Shown one piece after another: positions 28,143 to 38,686 of a stretch of DNA of 64,000 nucleotides. The DNA comes from a bacterium. GTDB taxonomy: Bacteria; Planctomycetota; Planctomycetia; Planctomycetales; Planctomycetaceae. The notes beneath the pieces were generated by a model. It was given only the letters and a program-made list of their open reading frames with translations, was not told where the DNA came from and made no database searches. The translations under genes and the position numbers were made by a program. The stretch spans positions 186,001-250,000 of the forward strand of contig WGME01000014.1 in assembly GCA_016125225.1 (NCBI GenBank), in the 5' to 3' direction. Position 1 is the stretch's first letter. Each line of letters begins with the position of its first letter.

Positions 28143-29978
28143 TCAAGGGTTCTGCAGCGTCAAAGTCAGTCCGCGGACTTCCATCACTTGCGACGCTTTG
28201 ACGTCGGTGGCTTTCAGCGTCAGTTGGCCAGTTCCCGCAGGCAACGTCATCTTGCCCAGGGCCCACGGACGAAAATCTTTGACATACGATTCTGATCCGC
28301 GATCCACCCGGTCCTGCTCTTGGCCATATAGCGGCGGATCGTGGGCTTCGGTCACGTTCGCGGTCAGAGTCTCGTCGCCGAGGCTCAATGCGATGGTAGA
28401 GCCCAGATCGGATTTGGCGACGGCATAGTAGATGGTCACTTCATAATCGCCCGCGGTTGCGATATCGACATCCCAGGTCATGGCGTCATCTGTTGAAGTC
28501 CAGTTGCGGAAGAACGAACAGTTCGGGGCCTTGCCACTCCGTTCGACACCCCCGTGAGGAACACCGTCGCGTGCGGGAAGGTAAGTGATGGGGAATTGTG
28601 GATAACCCACGGTAAACGGCCGGTCGACGCGTTCCAACTGCGAAAGAATCTCCCGCTTCCAGTCCTCCACTGCGGCTTGCAACGCTTGAGTCACCTTCGG
28701 TTCCTGTTGGGTAATCGCGGTGGTCTGGCCAGGGTCGTTGACAAGATCATAAAGCTGTCCCTGGGCATCGAGTCGGTAACGCTGATTCCGCACGCTCACC
28801 TTGCCCGCCCAATGCGAGAAGATCAACCGATCGGTCGGGGCATCGTTGCCGACAGTCAACCAGGGAACGAAGCTCATCCCATCCAACGGGCGGTCCTCTG
28901 GGATCTTGACTTGTGCCAGTTCGGCTAGCGACGGTAGCAAGTCAATCGCACCGGAAATCTGCGGGACACGCCGTCCCGCTGGAATGTGTCCCGGCCAACG
29001 GATCAACAAGGGCGACCGCACGCCCCCTTCATCGGTCGATCCTTTCCGACCCTTCATGCCGTCGTTCCAACGAAAACTGTTCGGGCCGTTGTCGCTGAAG
29101 TAGAGCACGATGGTGTTGTCGGTCAGCTTCAACTCGTCAAGCAGAGCCAGAATCCGGCCGACATTGTCATCGATATTCTCGCACATGGCCAAAGCGGCCC
29201 TCGTCATAGGCAACTCTTCCTGCTTCGGGTTCTGAAAACGATCAGGCAGGGCCGCGTCACGGAACTTATCGTAGTAGTTGTCGGGCACCTGCATGGGGGA
29301 ATGGGGAGTGTTATAGGGGACATAGCACAGGAATGGTCCCTCGCGATGCTGGCGGATGAAGTTCATCGCGTGAGTGGTGAGGTCGTCTGTGATGTAGCCG
29401 TCACCGGTCACCAATTGGCCATTGTGCTCTAAGGGTGGGTTGAAGTAGTTCCCCCAATGACCCGAGCAGAATCCGTAATACTCATCGAAGCCGCGGCCGC
29501 AGGGATGATAAGGATACTGTGTGCCATTGTGCCATTTGCCGAAAGCCCCCGTGGCATAGCCCGCAGCTTTGAAAACATCAGCCAGCGTCCGCTCATCCAG
29601 GTCGAGCCGTTCTCCGCCGGTAGAAACATTGAAGACATTGCCGCGCGGATGATACCGCCCCGTAAGGAACTCCGCCCGCGTGGGTGAGCAGACGGGGCAA
29701 ACATAAAAACGTTCGAACAACGCCCCATCGCGCGCCAGTGAATCGATATGCGGCGTCGAGAGATTATGATTGCCATGAACGCTCAGGTCGCCCCAGCCCT
29801 GATCATCTGAGAGAATGACCACGACGTTTGGCTTTCGCTCGTTCGCGTTGGCGACCGCGTGCTGAACCGATCCCATCCATACCAATGCGGCAGCAACTGA
29901 CACAACGAGTTTTGTGGCGCTAGAGAGGAATCGGCTACGAAGCCAGGGAAGAAGGGGCGGTGATACGGGTGTCGACAT
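28143..29978 (-). CDS. Sulfatase (formylglycine-dependent, arylsulfatase-like)
   Basis: 611 residues. An N-terminal export signal ([21 protein letters not shown]) precedes the metal site [14 protein letters not shown]. The maturation motif C-x-P-x-R is [12 protein letters not shown]; the Cys is converted to formylglycine. GKWHNG and YFSDNGPNS supply the rest of the active site. After about residue 470 there is an extra C-terminal beta-rich domain ([20 protein letters not shown]), probably carbohydrate-binding. Planctomycetes carry many such enzymes for sulfated polysaccharides. Here it stands next to squalene-hopene cyclase (divergent), not in a polysaccharide locus. Substrate cannot be predicted. 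Confidence 0.95.
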   Translation of the reverse strand: MSTPVSPPLLPWLRSRFLSSATKLVVSVAAALVWMGSVQHAVANANERKPNVVVILSDDQGWGDLSVHGNHNLSTPHIDSLARDGALFERFYVCPVCSPTRAEFLTGRYHPRGNVFNVSTGGERLDLDERTLADVFKAAGYATGAFGKWHNGTQYPYHPCGRGFDEYYGFCSGHWGNYFNPPLEHNGQLVTGDGYITDDLTTHAMNFIRQHREGPFLCYVPYNTPHSPMQVPDNYYDKFRDAALPDRFQNPKQEELPMTRAALAMCENIDDNVGRILALLDELKLTDNTIVLYFSDNGPNSFRWNDGMKGRKGSTDEGGVRSPLLIRWPGHIPAGRRVPQISGAIDLLPSLAELAQVKIPEDRPLDGMSFVPWLTVGNDAPTDRLIFSHWAGKVSVRNQRYRLDAQGQLYDLVNDPGQTTAITQQEPKVTQALQAAVEDWKREILSQLERVDRPFTVGYPQFPITYLPARDGVPHGGVERSGKAPNCSFFRNWTSTDDAMTWDVDIATAGDYEVTIYYAVAKSDLGSTIALSLGDETLTANVTEAHDPPLYGQEQDRVDRGSESYVKDFRPWALGKMTLPAGTGQLTLKATDVKASQVMEVRGLTLTLQNP

Positions 29979-30383
29979 GGAACAGCTCCCGAGCGTGCAG
30001 GGGATGAAAGGTCATCACAGTATTGGCCGGTCGCGGGTGATGGTCAACGTTGGCTCGCCCGCGGTCTCTGAACAAGATGAAGATTGCCACGACCACTCGT
30101 TATTGGCTGAGGTCGAGCCCGCGCCATCAGAATTGATGCGGCCTACCGCGGCAAAGGTGCTCCCTGCTCACGAGAACATGGGCTGATCATTTTCTGATTT
30201 CACCCTTATGGTGAACATCAGGCGGGCAGTTTGTGATGAACTGCGGAAATCTCAGCGTCGGTCTTGCGATTGCGGCAATAGTCGAGGTGGCATACCATAT
30301 TGGCGAAATAACAGGCGATCGCGATGGGCCGGGCGGTTCCCTGGCCGTTCATCAAGCGTGTTTCCAGGAAGGAAACGATAGTA
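29979..30383. promoter_or_regulatory. Divergent sulfatase/shc intergenic region with palindrome
   Basis: About 400 bases with no convincing gene. At 30196-30220 there is a palindrome TTCACC-CTTAT-GGTGAA, extended outwards by TGAT and ATCA with a one-base offset. It is a candidate operator for shc, the sulfatase, or both. The shc SD is GGAAGGA about 10 bases before ATG 30384. Confidence 0.45.
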
Positions 30384-32495
30384 ATGAGTGCTGGATTTTC
30401 CCCGGCGTCCCGGTTGGATCTGACGCAAACTCACGGGACAGCAGCGAACCTGGATAACGCATTTTCTCCATCCAGCCTGCAAACAGCAATCTCTCGCACG
30501 CGGGATTTTCTCCTGCATCGTCAGCATACCGATGGTCACTGGGTCGCCGAGCTTGAAGGCGACACGATCCTCGAATCGGAATACATTCTGCTGCTAGCGT
30601 TTCTTGGCCAGGGGCAATCCACACGCGCGAAAGAAGCCGCAGCCTATCTGCTCAGCCATCAATCGGAAGATGGCAGTTGGGGCAACTTCCCCGGCGGCCC
30701 GATCGATGTCAGTGCGGCGGCGAAGGCTTATCTGGCTCTAAAAATCACCGGGCATGATCCGAGTCTCCCGGTGATGCAAAAGGCTCGCGCGGCGATCCTG
30801 AATGCGGGCGGGGTCGAGCGGGTTAACAGTTTCACGCGGTTCTATCTAGCGATGCTGGGGCTTATTCCCTACGACCTCTGCCCGGCAGTTCCGCCCGAAT
30901 TGATCCTTATTCCTGACTGGTCGCCGTTTAACATCTATGAAATGTCAGCGTGGTCGCGGACGATCGTGATTCCGCTGAGCCTGTTGTGGGCTTATCAACC
31001 GAAGACGCAGTTGCCACCCGAACATCACATCGATGAATTGTATGCCTCGCTGGAGAAACAATTGCCCCGGCAGATACAGGGGGTCAACACGGCGGGGGAC
31101 ACCGGCAGTTGGAACTGGAGCCGGTTCTTTCAACGAGTCGATCAAGCGTTGAAATCGGTGGAGGGCTGGGGGATCAAGCCGCTGCGTTCCGTCGCGGTAA
31201 AACGCTGTGAGCAATGGATTCTCGAACGCTTGGAAGACAGCGACGGCTTGGGGGCGATCTTCCCGCCGATCATCTGGACCATCATCGGCATGCGGTGCCT
31301 GGGTTACAAAGATGATTCGCCAGTGATTCAATCGCAGTTGGCGGAACTCGAAAAGCTGGTAATTCGTGACGATGTTACCGGTGAAGTCCGCTTGCAACCC
31401 TGTTTGTCACCTGTCTGGGATTCCGCGATCACCGTGATTGCCTTGCGCGATGCTGGCGTGCCAGCCACGCATCCGCAAATGCGCAAGGGGATAGAATGGT
31501 TGCTGTCGCAGGAGATTCGGACCAAGGGAGATTGGTCGCGAGCACGGCCCGATGTGGAACCGGGTGGCTGGTGCTTCGAATATCGCAACAAGTTTTACCC
31601 CGACTTTGATGACACGGCGATGGTGGTGATTGCCCTGTCGCGTTGTCTGCCGGAAGATCTACATGGCCCGTGGTCGCTGAACTGGCATCAGGAAGGGCCT
31701 GCCGATCATGCAACGCTATCTGGCACGGCGACGGCCTCGAAAACGGCGGTGCAGCAGGTTGAAGCCGCTCAGCCGTTGTTATCCGCGATGCGGCGGGGCA
31801 TGGACTGGCTGGTGGCGATGCAAAGCCGCAACGGCGGCTGGGGGGCGTTTGATGTCGATAACACGCGCGAAGTCTTCACCAAGGTTCCATTCGCCGATCA
31901 CAATGCGATGATCGACCCGAGTTCGGCCGACATCACGGCCCGCATTCTGGAAGCCTTCGCCGGAGTCACTTCCGAGCGCGACATGCCCTGCATGTTGAAG
32001 TCGCTGAAGTACATCTGGTCGGATCAGTGTGACGATGGAGCCTGGTTCGGCCGCTGGGGGGTGAATTACCTGTATGGCACGTGGCAGGTGATTCAGGGGC
32101 TTACGCGGTTCGGCATCTCACCGCAGGATTCGCGGTTGCAACGAGGGGCGGCGTGGTTGATCGCGAAGCAGCAGCCGTGTGGTGGTTGGGGCGAAACACC
32201 CGCCACCTATGATGACCCTTCCTTGCGAGGTACGGGAACACCGACCGCGTCGCAAACCGCGTGGGCTATTCTGGGCCTGGTCTCTGCCGGTCACGCCGAC
32301 AGCGAGGCCGTCCGCCGCGGCGTGCTATTCCTCATCGACACGCAGCAAGCCGACGGCGGCTGGAACGAACCCGAATTCACCGGCACCGGCTTCCCGCGCG
32401 TCTTTTATCTGCGGTATCACTACTACCGCATCTATTTTCCGTTGATGGCGTTGTCGCGGTATCAGACGGCGATTTCTGCCGCGGGAAATGCGTGA
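30384..32495 (+). CDS. shc: Squalene-hopene cyclase
   Basis: 703 residues from ATG 30384 (SD GGAAGGA); an upstream in-frame ATG at 30324 has no SD and adds an atypical leader. The catalytic D-x-D-D-T-A motif is present as YPDFDDTAMVVIAL. Several QW repeats are visible: DGHWVAELEGD, DGSWGNFPGG, NGGWGAFDVDN, DGAWFGRWGVNY, CGGWGETPATYD and DGGWNEPEFTGTGFPRVFY. The enzyme cyclises squalene to hopene/hopanol at the inner face of the cytoplasmic membrane. Slightly longer than the roughly 630-residue Alicyclobacillus enzyme. The hpn genes that often flank shc are absent in this window. Regulation may involve the palindrome at 30196. Confidence 0.97.
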   Translation: MSAGFSPASRLDLTQTHGTAANLDNAFSPSSLQTAISRTRDFLLHRQHTDGHWVAELEGDTILESEYILLLAFLGQGQSTRAKEAAAYLLSHQSEDGSWGNFPGGPIDVSAAAKAYLALKITGHDPSLPVMQKARAAILNAGGVERVNSFTRFYLAMLGLIPYDLCPAVPPELILIPDWSPFNIYEMSAWSRTIVIPLSLLWAYQPKTQLPPEHHIDELYASLEKQLPRQIQGVNTAGDTGSWNWSRFFQRVDQALKSVEGWGIKPLRSVAVKRCEQWILERLEDSDGLGAIFPPIIWTIIGMRCLGYKDDSPVIQSQLAELEKLVIRDDVTGEVRLQPCLSPVWDSAITVIALRDAGVPATHPQMRKGIEWLLSQEIRTKGDWSRARPDVEPGGWCFEYRNKFYPDFDDTAMVVIALSRCLPEDLHGPWSLNWHQEGPADHATLSGTATASKTAVQQVEAAQPLLSAMRRGMDWLVAMQSRNGGWGAFDVDNTREVFTKVPFADHNAMIDPSSADITARILEAFAGVTSERDMPCMLKSLKYIWSDQCDDGAWFGRWGVNYLYGTWQVIQGLTRFGISPQDSRLQRGAAWLIAKQQPCGGWGETPATYDDPSLRGTGTPTASQTAWAILGLVSAGHADSEAVRRGVLFLIDTQQADGGWNEPEFTGTGFPRVFYLRYHYYRIYFPLMALSRYQTAISAAGNA

Positions 32496-32598
32496 TCTTG
32501 CCCGCAACGCATTGACGCATGCCAATGGGTTCTTTTACCATCCCAGTAGAGCATAGGTGATTCCACTTTGATGCCTCACAGGGGCGAGAGGGGATGGT

Positions 32599-35400
32599 AT
32601 GGCCTCATCGACAGCGCACGCCGATGACGCAATCCAACTTGGGCGAAGAGCTGTCATAGCTTGCCTCATCATCGCCACTGGCGTGATGGTCTTTTCTGCA
32701 TGCCCGGTGATCGCAGACGAAGTTGAATTCTCGCGTGATGTGCTGCCTCTTCTGCAGAAACATTGCCTTGATTGTCATGGCCCTGATACGGCGGAAAGCC
32801 ATTTGCGACTCGATAGCCCCGTGGCCGCGCTCCGGGGGGGAGATTCCGGCGAACAGGCCATTGTCCCCGGTAAGAGTGATCAAAGCTATCTGCTAACTCG
32901 GGTCCTGCATGCCGATGCCAAGCAACGCATGCCCCCGGATGCGGAACCGTTATCCCGTGAAGAGATCGCGATCCTCAAAGTGTGGATCGATCAGACATCC
33001 CATTGGGAAACCGCGAAACAGGAGTTGAAAGACCGGCGGCTCGATCATTGGTCGTTCCAACCGTTGTTGCGCCCTGCAGTGCCAGGCACTGCGACTCATC
33101 CGATCGATGCATTCATCGAGCAGCGATTGGCACAAAATCAACTCACGCTTTCTCCGTCAGCCAGCCGCAGCACGTTAATCCGCCGGTTGTCGCTAGTGAT
33201 GTTAGGCCTGCCACCATCACCGGACCGCGTGGCGGAATTTGTGGCTGATGATTCGCCGCAAGCCTGGGACCGGTTGGTCGAAGAGATGCTGGCCAGTCCG
33301 CACTATGGCGAACGGATGGCCACGCCATGGCTCGATCTCGTCCGCTTCGGCGAGACGCACGGCTTTGAGACTAATCGCGAGCGTCCCCACGCTTGGCGGT
33401 ATCGCGACTGGGTGGTGCAGGCGTTCAATGCCGACCAGCCGTACGATCAGTTTGTGCGGGACCAGATCGCGGGCGATGCCTGGGGGGCGGATGCCGCGAC
33501 GGGCTTTCTAGTCGCTGGCTCCTATGATCTGGTGAAGGGGCAAGATGAACTGCTGCGTCTGACCCAACGACAGGATGAGCTGGCGGACATCATCAATGCC
33601 ACCGGCACAGCGTTTCTCGGGCTCACTCTCGGTTGTGCCCGTTGCCATAACCACAAATTCGATCCGGTCACACAGACCGATTACTACGCTCTTCAGGCCG
33701 TATTCGCAGGGGTGAATCATGCGGATCGTGCCTTGCCAATGCCCGCCGAAACGCAGCAACAGCTTGAGCGTCTCGATGAGCAACTCGCTCAACTCCGTCA
33801 GCAGCTTATGCCCTATCTAGCCGAGAACCGCGACCCCGCCACCAGAAAACGTCCGGCGGTTCAGGCAAAAGAAAATATCGAACGCATCACGCCGACAGAA
33901 ACCCGTATCGTGCGAATAACCATTCAGAAGACGAACCAGTCTCAGCCCTGCATCGATGAGTTCCAGATCTTCGCGGCGGGAAAGAATGTTGCGTTGGCCT
34001 CTGCAGGAGCAAAAGCGACCTCCTCAGGCGATTTCGTCCATCCGCTGCACAAACTCGAGCACATTAACGATGGCCGGTTCGGTAACGCCCGCAGCTGGAT
34101 TGCTAATGATGTCACCGGCGGCTGGGTGCAGATTGAGTTCGCCCAACCCGAAACGATCGACCTCATTCTCTGGGGCCGGGATCGCGAAGGCCGCTATGCC
34201 GACCGCCTGGCGATCGACTATCGAATTGAATGCTCGCCAGATGGCCAGACTTGGGAACTGCTGGCAACCTCGGCCGACCGTGAGCCCTTTGCGACCGATC
34301 AGCCATCGACTCCGAAATATGATTTTGCGGGTCTGAGCCAACAAGAACAGCAGCGTGGTCAGCAATGGCTGGAACGGTTGGAGCAACTTACGGCGACGCG
34401 CGATCAGTTGGCTCAACCGATATTGGTCTACGCGGGCACGTTCTCACAACCGGACCCAATCCATCGGTTGTATCGCGGTGAACCCACGGCTCCACGAGAA
34501 GTCGTGACACCCGCCGGGATTGCCGCATTGACGTCATTAACCATGCCCGCTGACTTACCCGAGCGCGAACGCCGCGTGGCCTTGGCCGATTGGATCGCGA
34601 ATAAAAAGAATCCGCTGACGGCTCGCGTGATGGCCAATCGCATCTGGCAGTTTCACTTCGGGACCGGGTTGGTCGATACGCCGAGCGACTTCGGAGCCAA
34701 TGGTACGCGACCATCGCACCCGGAATTGCTTGACTGGCTGGCTTCCGAACTCATCGATTCCGGCTGGTCGCTCAAGCATCTGCATCGATTGATTCTGTCG
34801 TCACAAACCTGGCAGCAAGCAAGTCATCCCAGACCCGACGGTGTCAAAATCGATGCGGGCACGCGTCTCCTGTGGCGTTTTCCCCCGAGACGGCTGGAAG
34901 CCGAAGCGATTCGCGACAGCCAACTCGCCATCTCCGGGGTGCTCGATCTCTCGGTCGGTGGTCCGGGCTTCAGCGCGTTTGAAGTCGAAGCCGAAAATGT
35001 CCGGCATTATCACCCGAAAACACACTTTGAATCGACAGACTTCCGCCGCATGCTCTACATGACCAAGGTCAGGCAGGAACGAGATGCCGTGTTCGGTCTG
35101 TTCGACTGCCCCGATAATACCCAGGTGGTCCCCAAACGCAGCCGATCAACTACGCCACTGCAGGCACTGAATCTGCTCAATAGTCCGTTCACGTTGCAGG
35201 TGGCAGACCTCTTCGCTCAACGGCTTCAACGCGAAGCGAACACTCAGCCCGAACAGATTCAGTGGGCCTATGAACTCTGCTTCGGCCGGTCTGCCAGTGC
35301 TGACGAAGTGGCCCAGGCGACCGACTTCATCACCGCCACCGATCTGCAACAGTTCGCGCGGGCGATGCTGAATGCCAACGAACTGGTCTTCCTGCCTTAA
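32599..35400 (+). CDS. PSD1 protein with discoidin-like insert
   Basis: 933 residues. After a signal segment ([22 protein letters not shown]) comes PSCyt1 with heme motif CLDCH ([17 protein letters not shown]) and the [12 protein letters not shown] loop. DUF1549 follows ([12 protein letters not shown] onward; second CxxCH as [11 protein letters not shown]). Between DUF1549 and DUF1553, at about residues 435-570, is an F5/8 type C (discoidin)-like domain: [20 protein letters not shown], then [20 protein letters not shown]. Galactose/glycan binding is its usual role. DUF1553 closes ([40 protein letters not shown]). The DUF1501 partner starts 14 bp downstream. Function unknown; a glycan-binding periplasmic cytochrome is a fair inference. 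Confidence 0.93.
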   Translation: MASSTAHADDAIQLGRRAVIACLIIATGVMVFSACPVIADEVEFSRDVLPLLQKHCLDCHGPDTAESHLRLDSPVAALRGGDSGEQAIVPGKSDQSYLLTRVLHADAKQRMPPDAEPLSREEIAILKVWIDQTSHWETAKQELKDRRLDHWSFQPLLRPAVPGTATHPIDAFIEQRLAQNQLTLSPSASRSTLIRRLSLVMLGLPPSPDRVAEFVADDSPQAWDRLVEEMLASPHYGERMATPWLDLVRFGETHGFETNRERPHAWRYRDWVVQAFNADQPYDQFVRDQIAGDAWGADAATGFLVAGSYDLVKGQDELLRLTQRQDELADIINATGTAFLGLTLGCARCHNHKFDPVTQTDYYALQAVFAGVNHADRALPMPAETQQQLERLDEQLAQLRQQLMPYLAENRDPATRKRPAVQAKENIERITPTETRIVRITIQKTNQSQPCIDEFQIFAAGKNVALASAGAKATSSGDFVHPLHKLEHINDGRFGNARSWIANDVTGGWVQIEFAQPETIDLILWGRDREGRYADRLAIDYRIECSPDGQTWELLATSADREPFATDQPSTPKYDFAGLSQQEQQRGQQWLERLEQLTATRDQLAQPILVYAGTFSQPDPIHRLYRGEPTAPREVVTPAGIAALTSLTMPADLPERERRVALADWIANKKNPLTARVMANRIWQFHFGTGLVDTPSDFGANGTRPSHPELLDWLASELIDSGWSLKHLHRLILSSQTWQQASHPRPDGVKIDAGTRLLWRFPPRRLEAEAIRDSQLAISGVLDLSVGGPGFSAFEVEAENVRHYHPKTHFESTDFRRMLYMTKVRQERDAVFGLFDCPDNTQVVPKRSRSTTPLQALNLLNSPFTLQVADLFAQRLQREANTQPEQIQWAYELCFGRSASADEVAQATDFITATDLQQFARAMLNANELVFLP

Positions 35401-35414
35401 GACTGAACTCGATC

Positions 35415-36872
35415 ATGCAAAATCCCGTTACGCGTCGTCAATTGATGATCGATTCCGCTCAGGGACTGGGCGGCATGGCGCTTGCCAGTCTCTTGTATCA
35501 ACAGGGCTGGTCAGCGACGAAGTCCCCCATGCGGCCGGTGATAGATCCCGACGAACCCTTTGCATCGCGGCAGTCGCATTTTCCGGCGAAAGCCCAGTGG
35601 GTGCTCATGATCTTCTGTTCTGGAGCCTGCAGCCAACTCGACACGTTCGACTACAAACCTGAACTGATCAAACGGCATGGCCAGCCCATGCCCGGGGCAG
35701 AGAAGCTCGTCACGTTTCAGGGTGGACAGGGAAATCTCACGAAAAGCCCCTGGGAATTTCGGCCGCGTGGTGAATGCGGCAAAATGATTTCCGATCTCGT
35801 GCCGCACTTGGGTGAACTGGCTGACGATCTGTGCTTTATCCATTCCCTCACCGGCAAGACCAATACTCATGGTCCCGGTGAGAACTTCATGTCGACCGGT
35901 TTCACCCTGGATGGTTTCCCTAGCATGGGAACCTGGATCACCTGGGCATTGGGGACCGAGAACGAAAACCTGCCCGCCTATGTTGCGATTCCTGATCCGC
36001 GCGGCACGCCACAATCGAGCGTCAACAACTGGGGACCGGGTTTTCTGCCCGCTGCGTTTCAGGGAACCGACTTCAACGCGACGAAACCACTGCGAAATCT
36101 TGCACGGCCCAACAGTATTGATCCCCAGACTGACGCCAAAACCCGTTCATTTTTGCAAGCACTGAATCAAACACACCTCGAACAGTATCCCGGTGACAGT
36201 GAACTAGCCGCCCGGATCTCCAGTTATGAACTCGCCGCACGGATGCAGTTGAGTGTCCCGGAAGTCAGCGATTTGTCGAAGGAGTCCGCCACGACTGTCG
36301 CCATGTATGGCGCCGATGACGCCGAGAATCCGCTCAAGGCGGCTTATGCCCGCAACTGTCTCTTGGCCCGTCGGCTGCTAGAACAGGGTGTGCGGTTTGT
36401 GCAGGTCTTCAACGGGGCCTATCAGACCGGGGGCGAGGGGGTCAGCAACTGGGACGGACATAAGCACCTGCATGAACAATACAGCAAACATGGCCCGGTG
36501 CTCGATCAACCCACCGCCGCACTGCTGCGCGACCTGAAACAACGTGGGCTGCTGGAAGACACGCTCGTCGTCTGGTGCACCGAGTTCGGCCGTATGCCCA
36601 CATTCCAGGCGGGAGCCAGCGGTCGCGATCACAACCCCAAGGGCTTTACGGCCTGGCTGGCCGGTGCCGGAGTCAAAGCCCCGTTCACCTATGGAGGGAC
36701 CGACGAATTCGGCTATCAAGCCGTCGAAAACGTGGCGACCGTGTACGACTTCCACGCCACAATTCTGCACATCCTGGGACTCGATCACGAACGGCTGACG
36801 TTCTATCACAATGGCATCGATCGCCGCCTGACCGACGTCCATGGCCATGTGATTCACGACATTCTGACTTAA
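35415..36872 (+). CDS. DUF1501 secreted protein
   Basis: 485 residues, partner of the PSD1 gene 14 bp upstream. The N-terminus has a Tat-like [18 protein letters not shown]. Hallmarks: [57 protein letters not shown] and [20 protein letters not shown]. No clear SD precedes the ATG, so it probably depends on translational coupling. Its TAA overlaps the TAA of the convergent ABC transporter gene through the shared bases TTAA at 36869-36872. Confidence 0.93.
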   Translation: MQNPVTRRQLMIDSAQGLGGMALASLLYQQGWSATKSPMRPVIDPDEPFASRQSHFPAKAQWVLMIFCSGACSQLDTFDYKPELIKRHGQPMPGAEKLVTFQGGQGNLTKSPWEFRPRGECGKMISDLVPHLGELADDLCFIHSLTGKTNTHGPGENFMSTGFTLDGFPSMGTWITWALGTENENLPAYVAIPDPRGTPQSSVNNWGPGFLPAAFQGTDFNATKPLRNLARPNSIDPQTDAKTRSFLQALNQTHLEQYPGDSELAARISSYELAARMQLSVPEVSDLSKESATTVAMYGADDAENPLKAAYARNCLLARRLLEQGVRFVQVFNGAYQTGGEGVSNWDGHKHLHEQYSKHGPVLDQPTAALLRDLKQRGLLEDTLVVWCTEFGRMPTFQAGASGRDHNPKGFTAWLAGAGVKAPFTYGGTDEFGYQAVENVATVYDFHATILHILGLDHERLTFYHNGIDRRLTDVHGHVIHDILT

Positions 36873-38686
36873 CTCGCCGACTGTACGAAGCGCTCGTAGA
36901 GATGAGCGTAGATGCCGTGTTGTTGCAGCAAACTGGCATGCGTGCCGCGTTCGACGATGTGGCCGTGATCGAGAACGAGGACCAGATCGGCCTGGCGGAT
37001 GGTGCTGAGGCGGTGAGCGACGACGAAGCTGGTCCGACCAGCGAGCAGGACTTCGAGGGCCTGTTGCAAGCGGTGTTCGGTCCGGGAATCGATGCTGCTC
37101 GTGGCTTCATCGAGAATGAGAATCCGCGGATCGGCAATCAAGGCCCGGGCAAAGCAGACCATCTGCCGTTGCCCGAGCGAGAGCTGTGCCCCACGTTCGC
37201 CCACCGGCGTCAACAGGCCCTGCGGCAAGGCATCGAACATGTCGAGGCAATCAAGCCGCCGGCAGACGTCGATGATCTCTTCCTGAGTCGCCGTCGGTTT
37301 GCCGAAGCGGATATTGTCCGCGACGGTGCCGCTGAAGAGGTAGTTCTGTTGAAGCACCAACCCCATCTGCCGATGAAGCGAATCACTGGTCAGATTTGTC
37401 AGTGATTGCCCGTCGAGCAGAATGTCTCCATGTTGCGGCAAATAGAATTTCGTGAGGAGATTGATGATAGACGACTTGCCGCTGCCGGTGTGACCGACCA
37501 GGGCAATCGTCTGCCCCGGTTGAGCCCTGAAGGTGATCTCTTTCAGGACGGGTCTTGCCGGATCATATCCGAAGGTGACATCCTGGAATTCCACCTGTCC
37601 CGACAAGGTCGATGCCGGTACCGCATCGGGTTCGTCACTCCAGTCGGGGGGCGTATCCAGCAGATCGAACAACCGTTCCGCTCCGGCCATCGCGGTGAGC
37701 GCCTGGTTGTATTGATTGCCGAGTACCGAAATCGGCGCAAAGAACAGGTTCGCCATGAACAGGAAGCTGATGAGGTCGCCCACGCCTTCCGAGTCCCCTC
37801 CTTGCAAAGCTTTCCAACCGCCGACGAGCAACAAGATCGCGATGAAGAACTGGCTGTTGAATTCGAGCAACGGCAGGAACAACCCGTGCGTGTGCAACAC
37901 GGCCGTGTTGTATCGGGAATGATCGGCGACGAGGTTGGCAAACAGATCGGCATTTTTATCCTGCCGGACAAACCCCTGCGTCACGCGAATGCCCAGCACC
38001 GACTCAACCAAAGTCGCCGTGATGCGGCTGAATGATTCGCGCATGTCGCGCAGTTGCACGGAGAGCCGCTGTCGGAAGTAACGATTTAACAGCCACAGCA
38101 CCGGGGCCAGGGCCAGCACGATCATGAAGAGTTGCCAGTCATACCAGACCATGCAGATCGCCGCGACCAGCATCTGCCCGACCTGCACCAAGCTGACGAA
38201 GAGCACTTCTTGCACGCCAACCCGTACGTCTTCGATGTCGGAAATCATACGGCTGATCACGCGGCCGACTTTGGTCCGATGGAAGAAACTCATCGGCATC
38301 CGCTCGACATGGGCAAAGAGCGCGTTCCGCAGATCATGCACCACCGCTTCGCCGAGTTCGAGTGCGTACCGCTGGCGATAATGCATCACCACCTGAGTTG
38401 AAATTGCCAGCAGCAGAAAACCGAAGGCACCGATCCAGACTCCGTTGTAATTGCCGGTTGCCACGGGGCCGGTCATCACGTCAGTCAATACCCAGGTCAG
38501 CCCCGGCAGTTGAAACGAGCGGAAAATGACCAGAATCACCAGCCAGTTGCGCAGGCTGGCGTAGTTCCGCGTTGATTCCATCAACCGCATGATCAGGCGG
38601 AAGTCGAGCGGCCGTTGATGGGCTTCGTCATCCTTCGATCCCAACCGCGTCAGCGTGGTGGCCCATTGCGGCGTGCCGGTGCTCAT
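36869..38686 (-). CDS. ABC exporter half, canonical Walker B/H-loop (subunit 2)
   Basis: 605 residues: six-helix exporter membrane domain (residues about 40-330) followed by a nucleotide-binding domain. Walker A is GHTGSGKSS, the Walker B end is [12 protein letters not shown] with the catalytic Glu, and the H-loop is VVAHRLSTI with His. The signature is altered: LSLGQRQ instead of LSGGQ. Its ATG overlaps the stop of the upstream half (ATGA), so the two are translationally coupled and most likely form a heterodimer. Substrate unknown; such pairs export drugs, lipids or peptides. Confidence 0.93.
   Translation of the reverse strand: MSTGTPQWATTLTRLGSKDDEAHQRPLDFRLIMRLMESTRNYASLRNWLVILVIFRSFQLPGLTWVLTDVMTGPVATGNYNGVWIGAFGFLLLAISTQVVMHYRQRYALELGEAVVHDLRNALFAHVERMPMSFFHRTKVGRVISRMISDIEDVRVGVQEVLFVSLVQVGQMLVAAICMVWYDWQLFMIVLALAPVLWLLNRYFRQRLSVQLRDMRESFSRITATLVESVLGIRVTQGFVRQDKNADLFANLVADHSRYNTAVLHTHGLFLPLLEFNSQFFIAILLLVGGWKALQGGDSEGVGDLISFLFMANLFFAPISVLGNQYNQALTAMAGAERLFDLLDTPPDWSDEPDAVPASTLSGQVEFQDVTFGYDPARPVLKEITFRAQPGQTIALVGHTGSGKSSIINLLTKFYLPQHGDILLDGQSLTNLTSDSLHRQMGLVLQQNYLFSGTVADNIRFGKPTATQEEIIDVCRRLDCLDMFDALPQGLLTPVGERGAQLSLGQRQMVCFARALIADPRILILDEATSSIDSRTEHRLQQALEVLLAGRTSFVVAHRLSTIRQADLVLVLDHGHIVERGTHASLLQQHGIYAHLYERFVQSAS

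Noticed and set aside
36575-37405. Plus-strand open frame of 276 codons
   Set aside because: Runs across the end of the DUF1501 gene and antisense into the ABC transporter; Arg/Ser-rich composition typical of an out-of-frame shadow.
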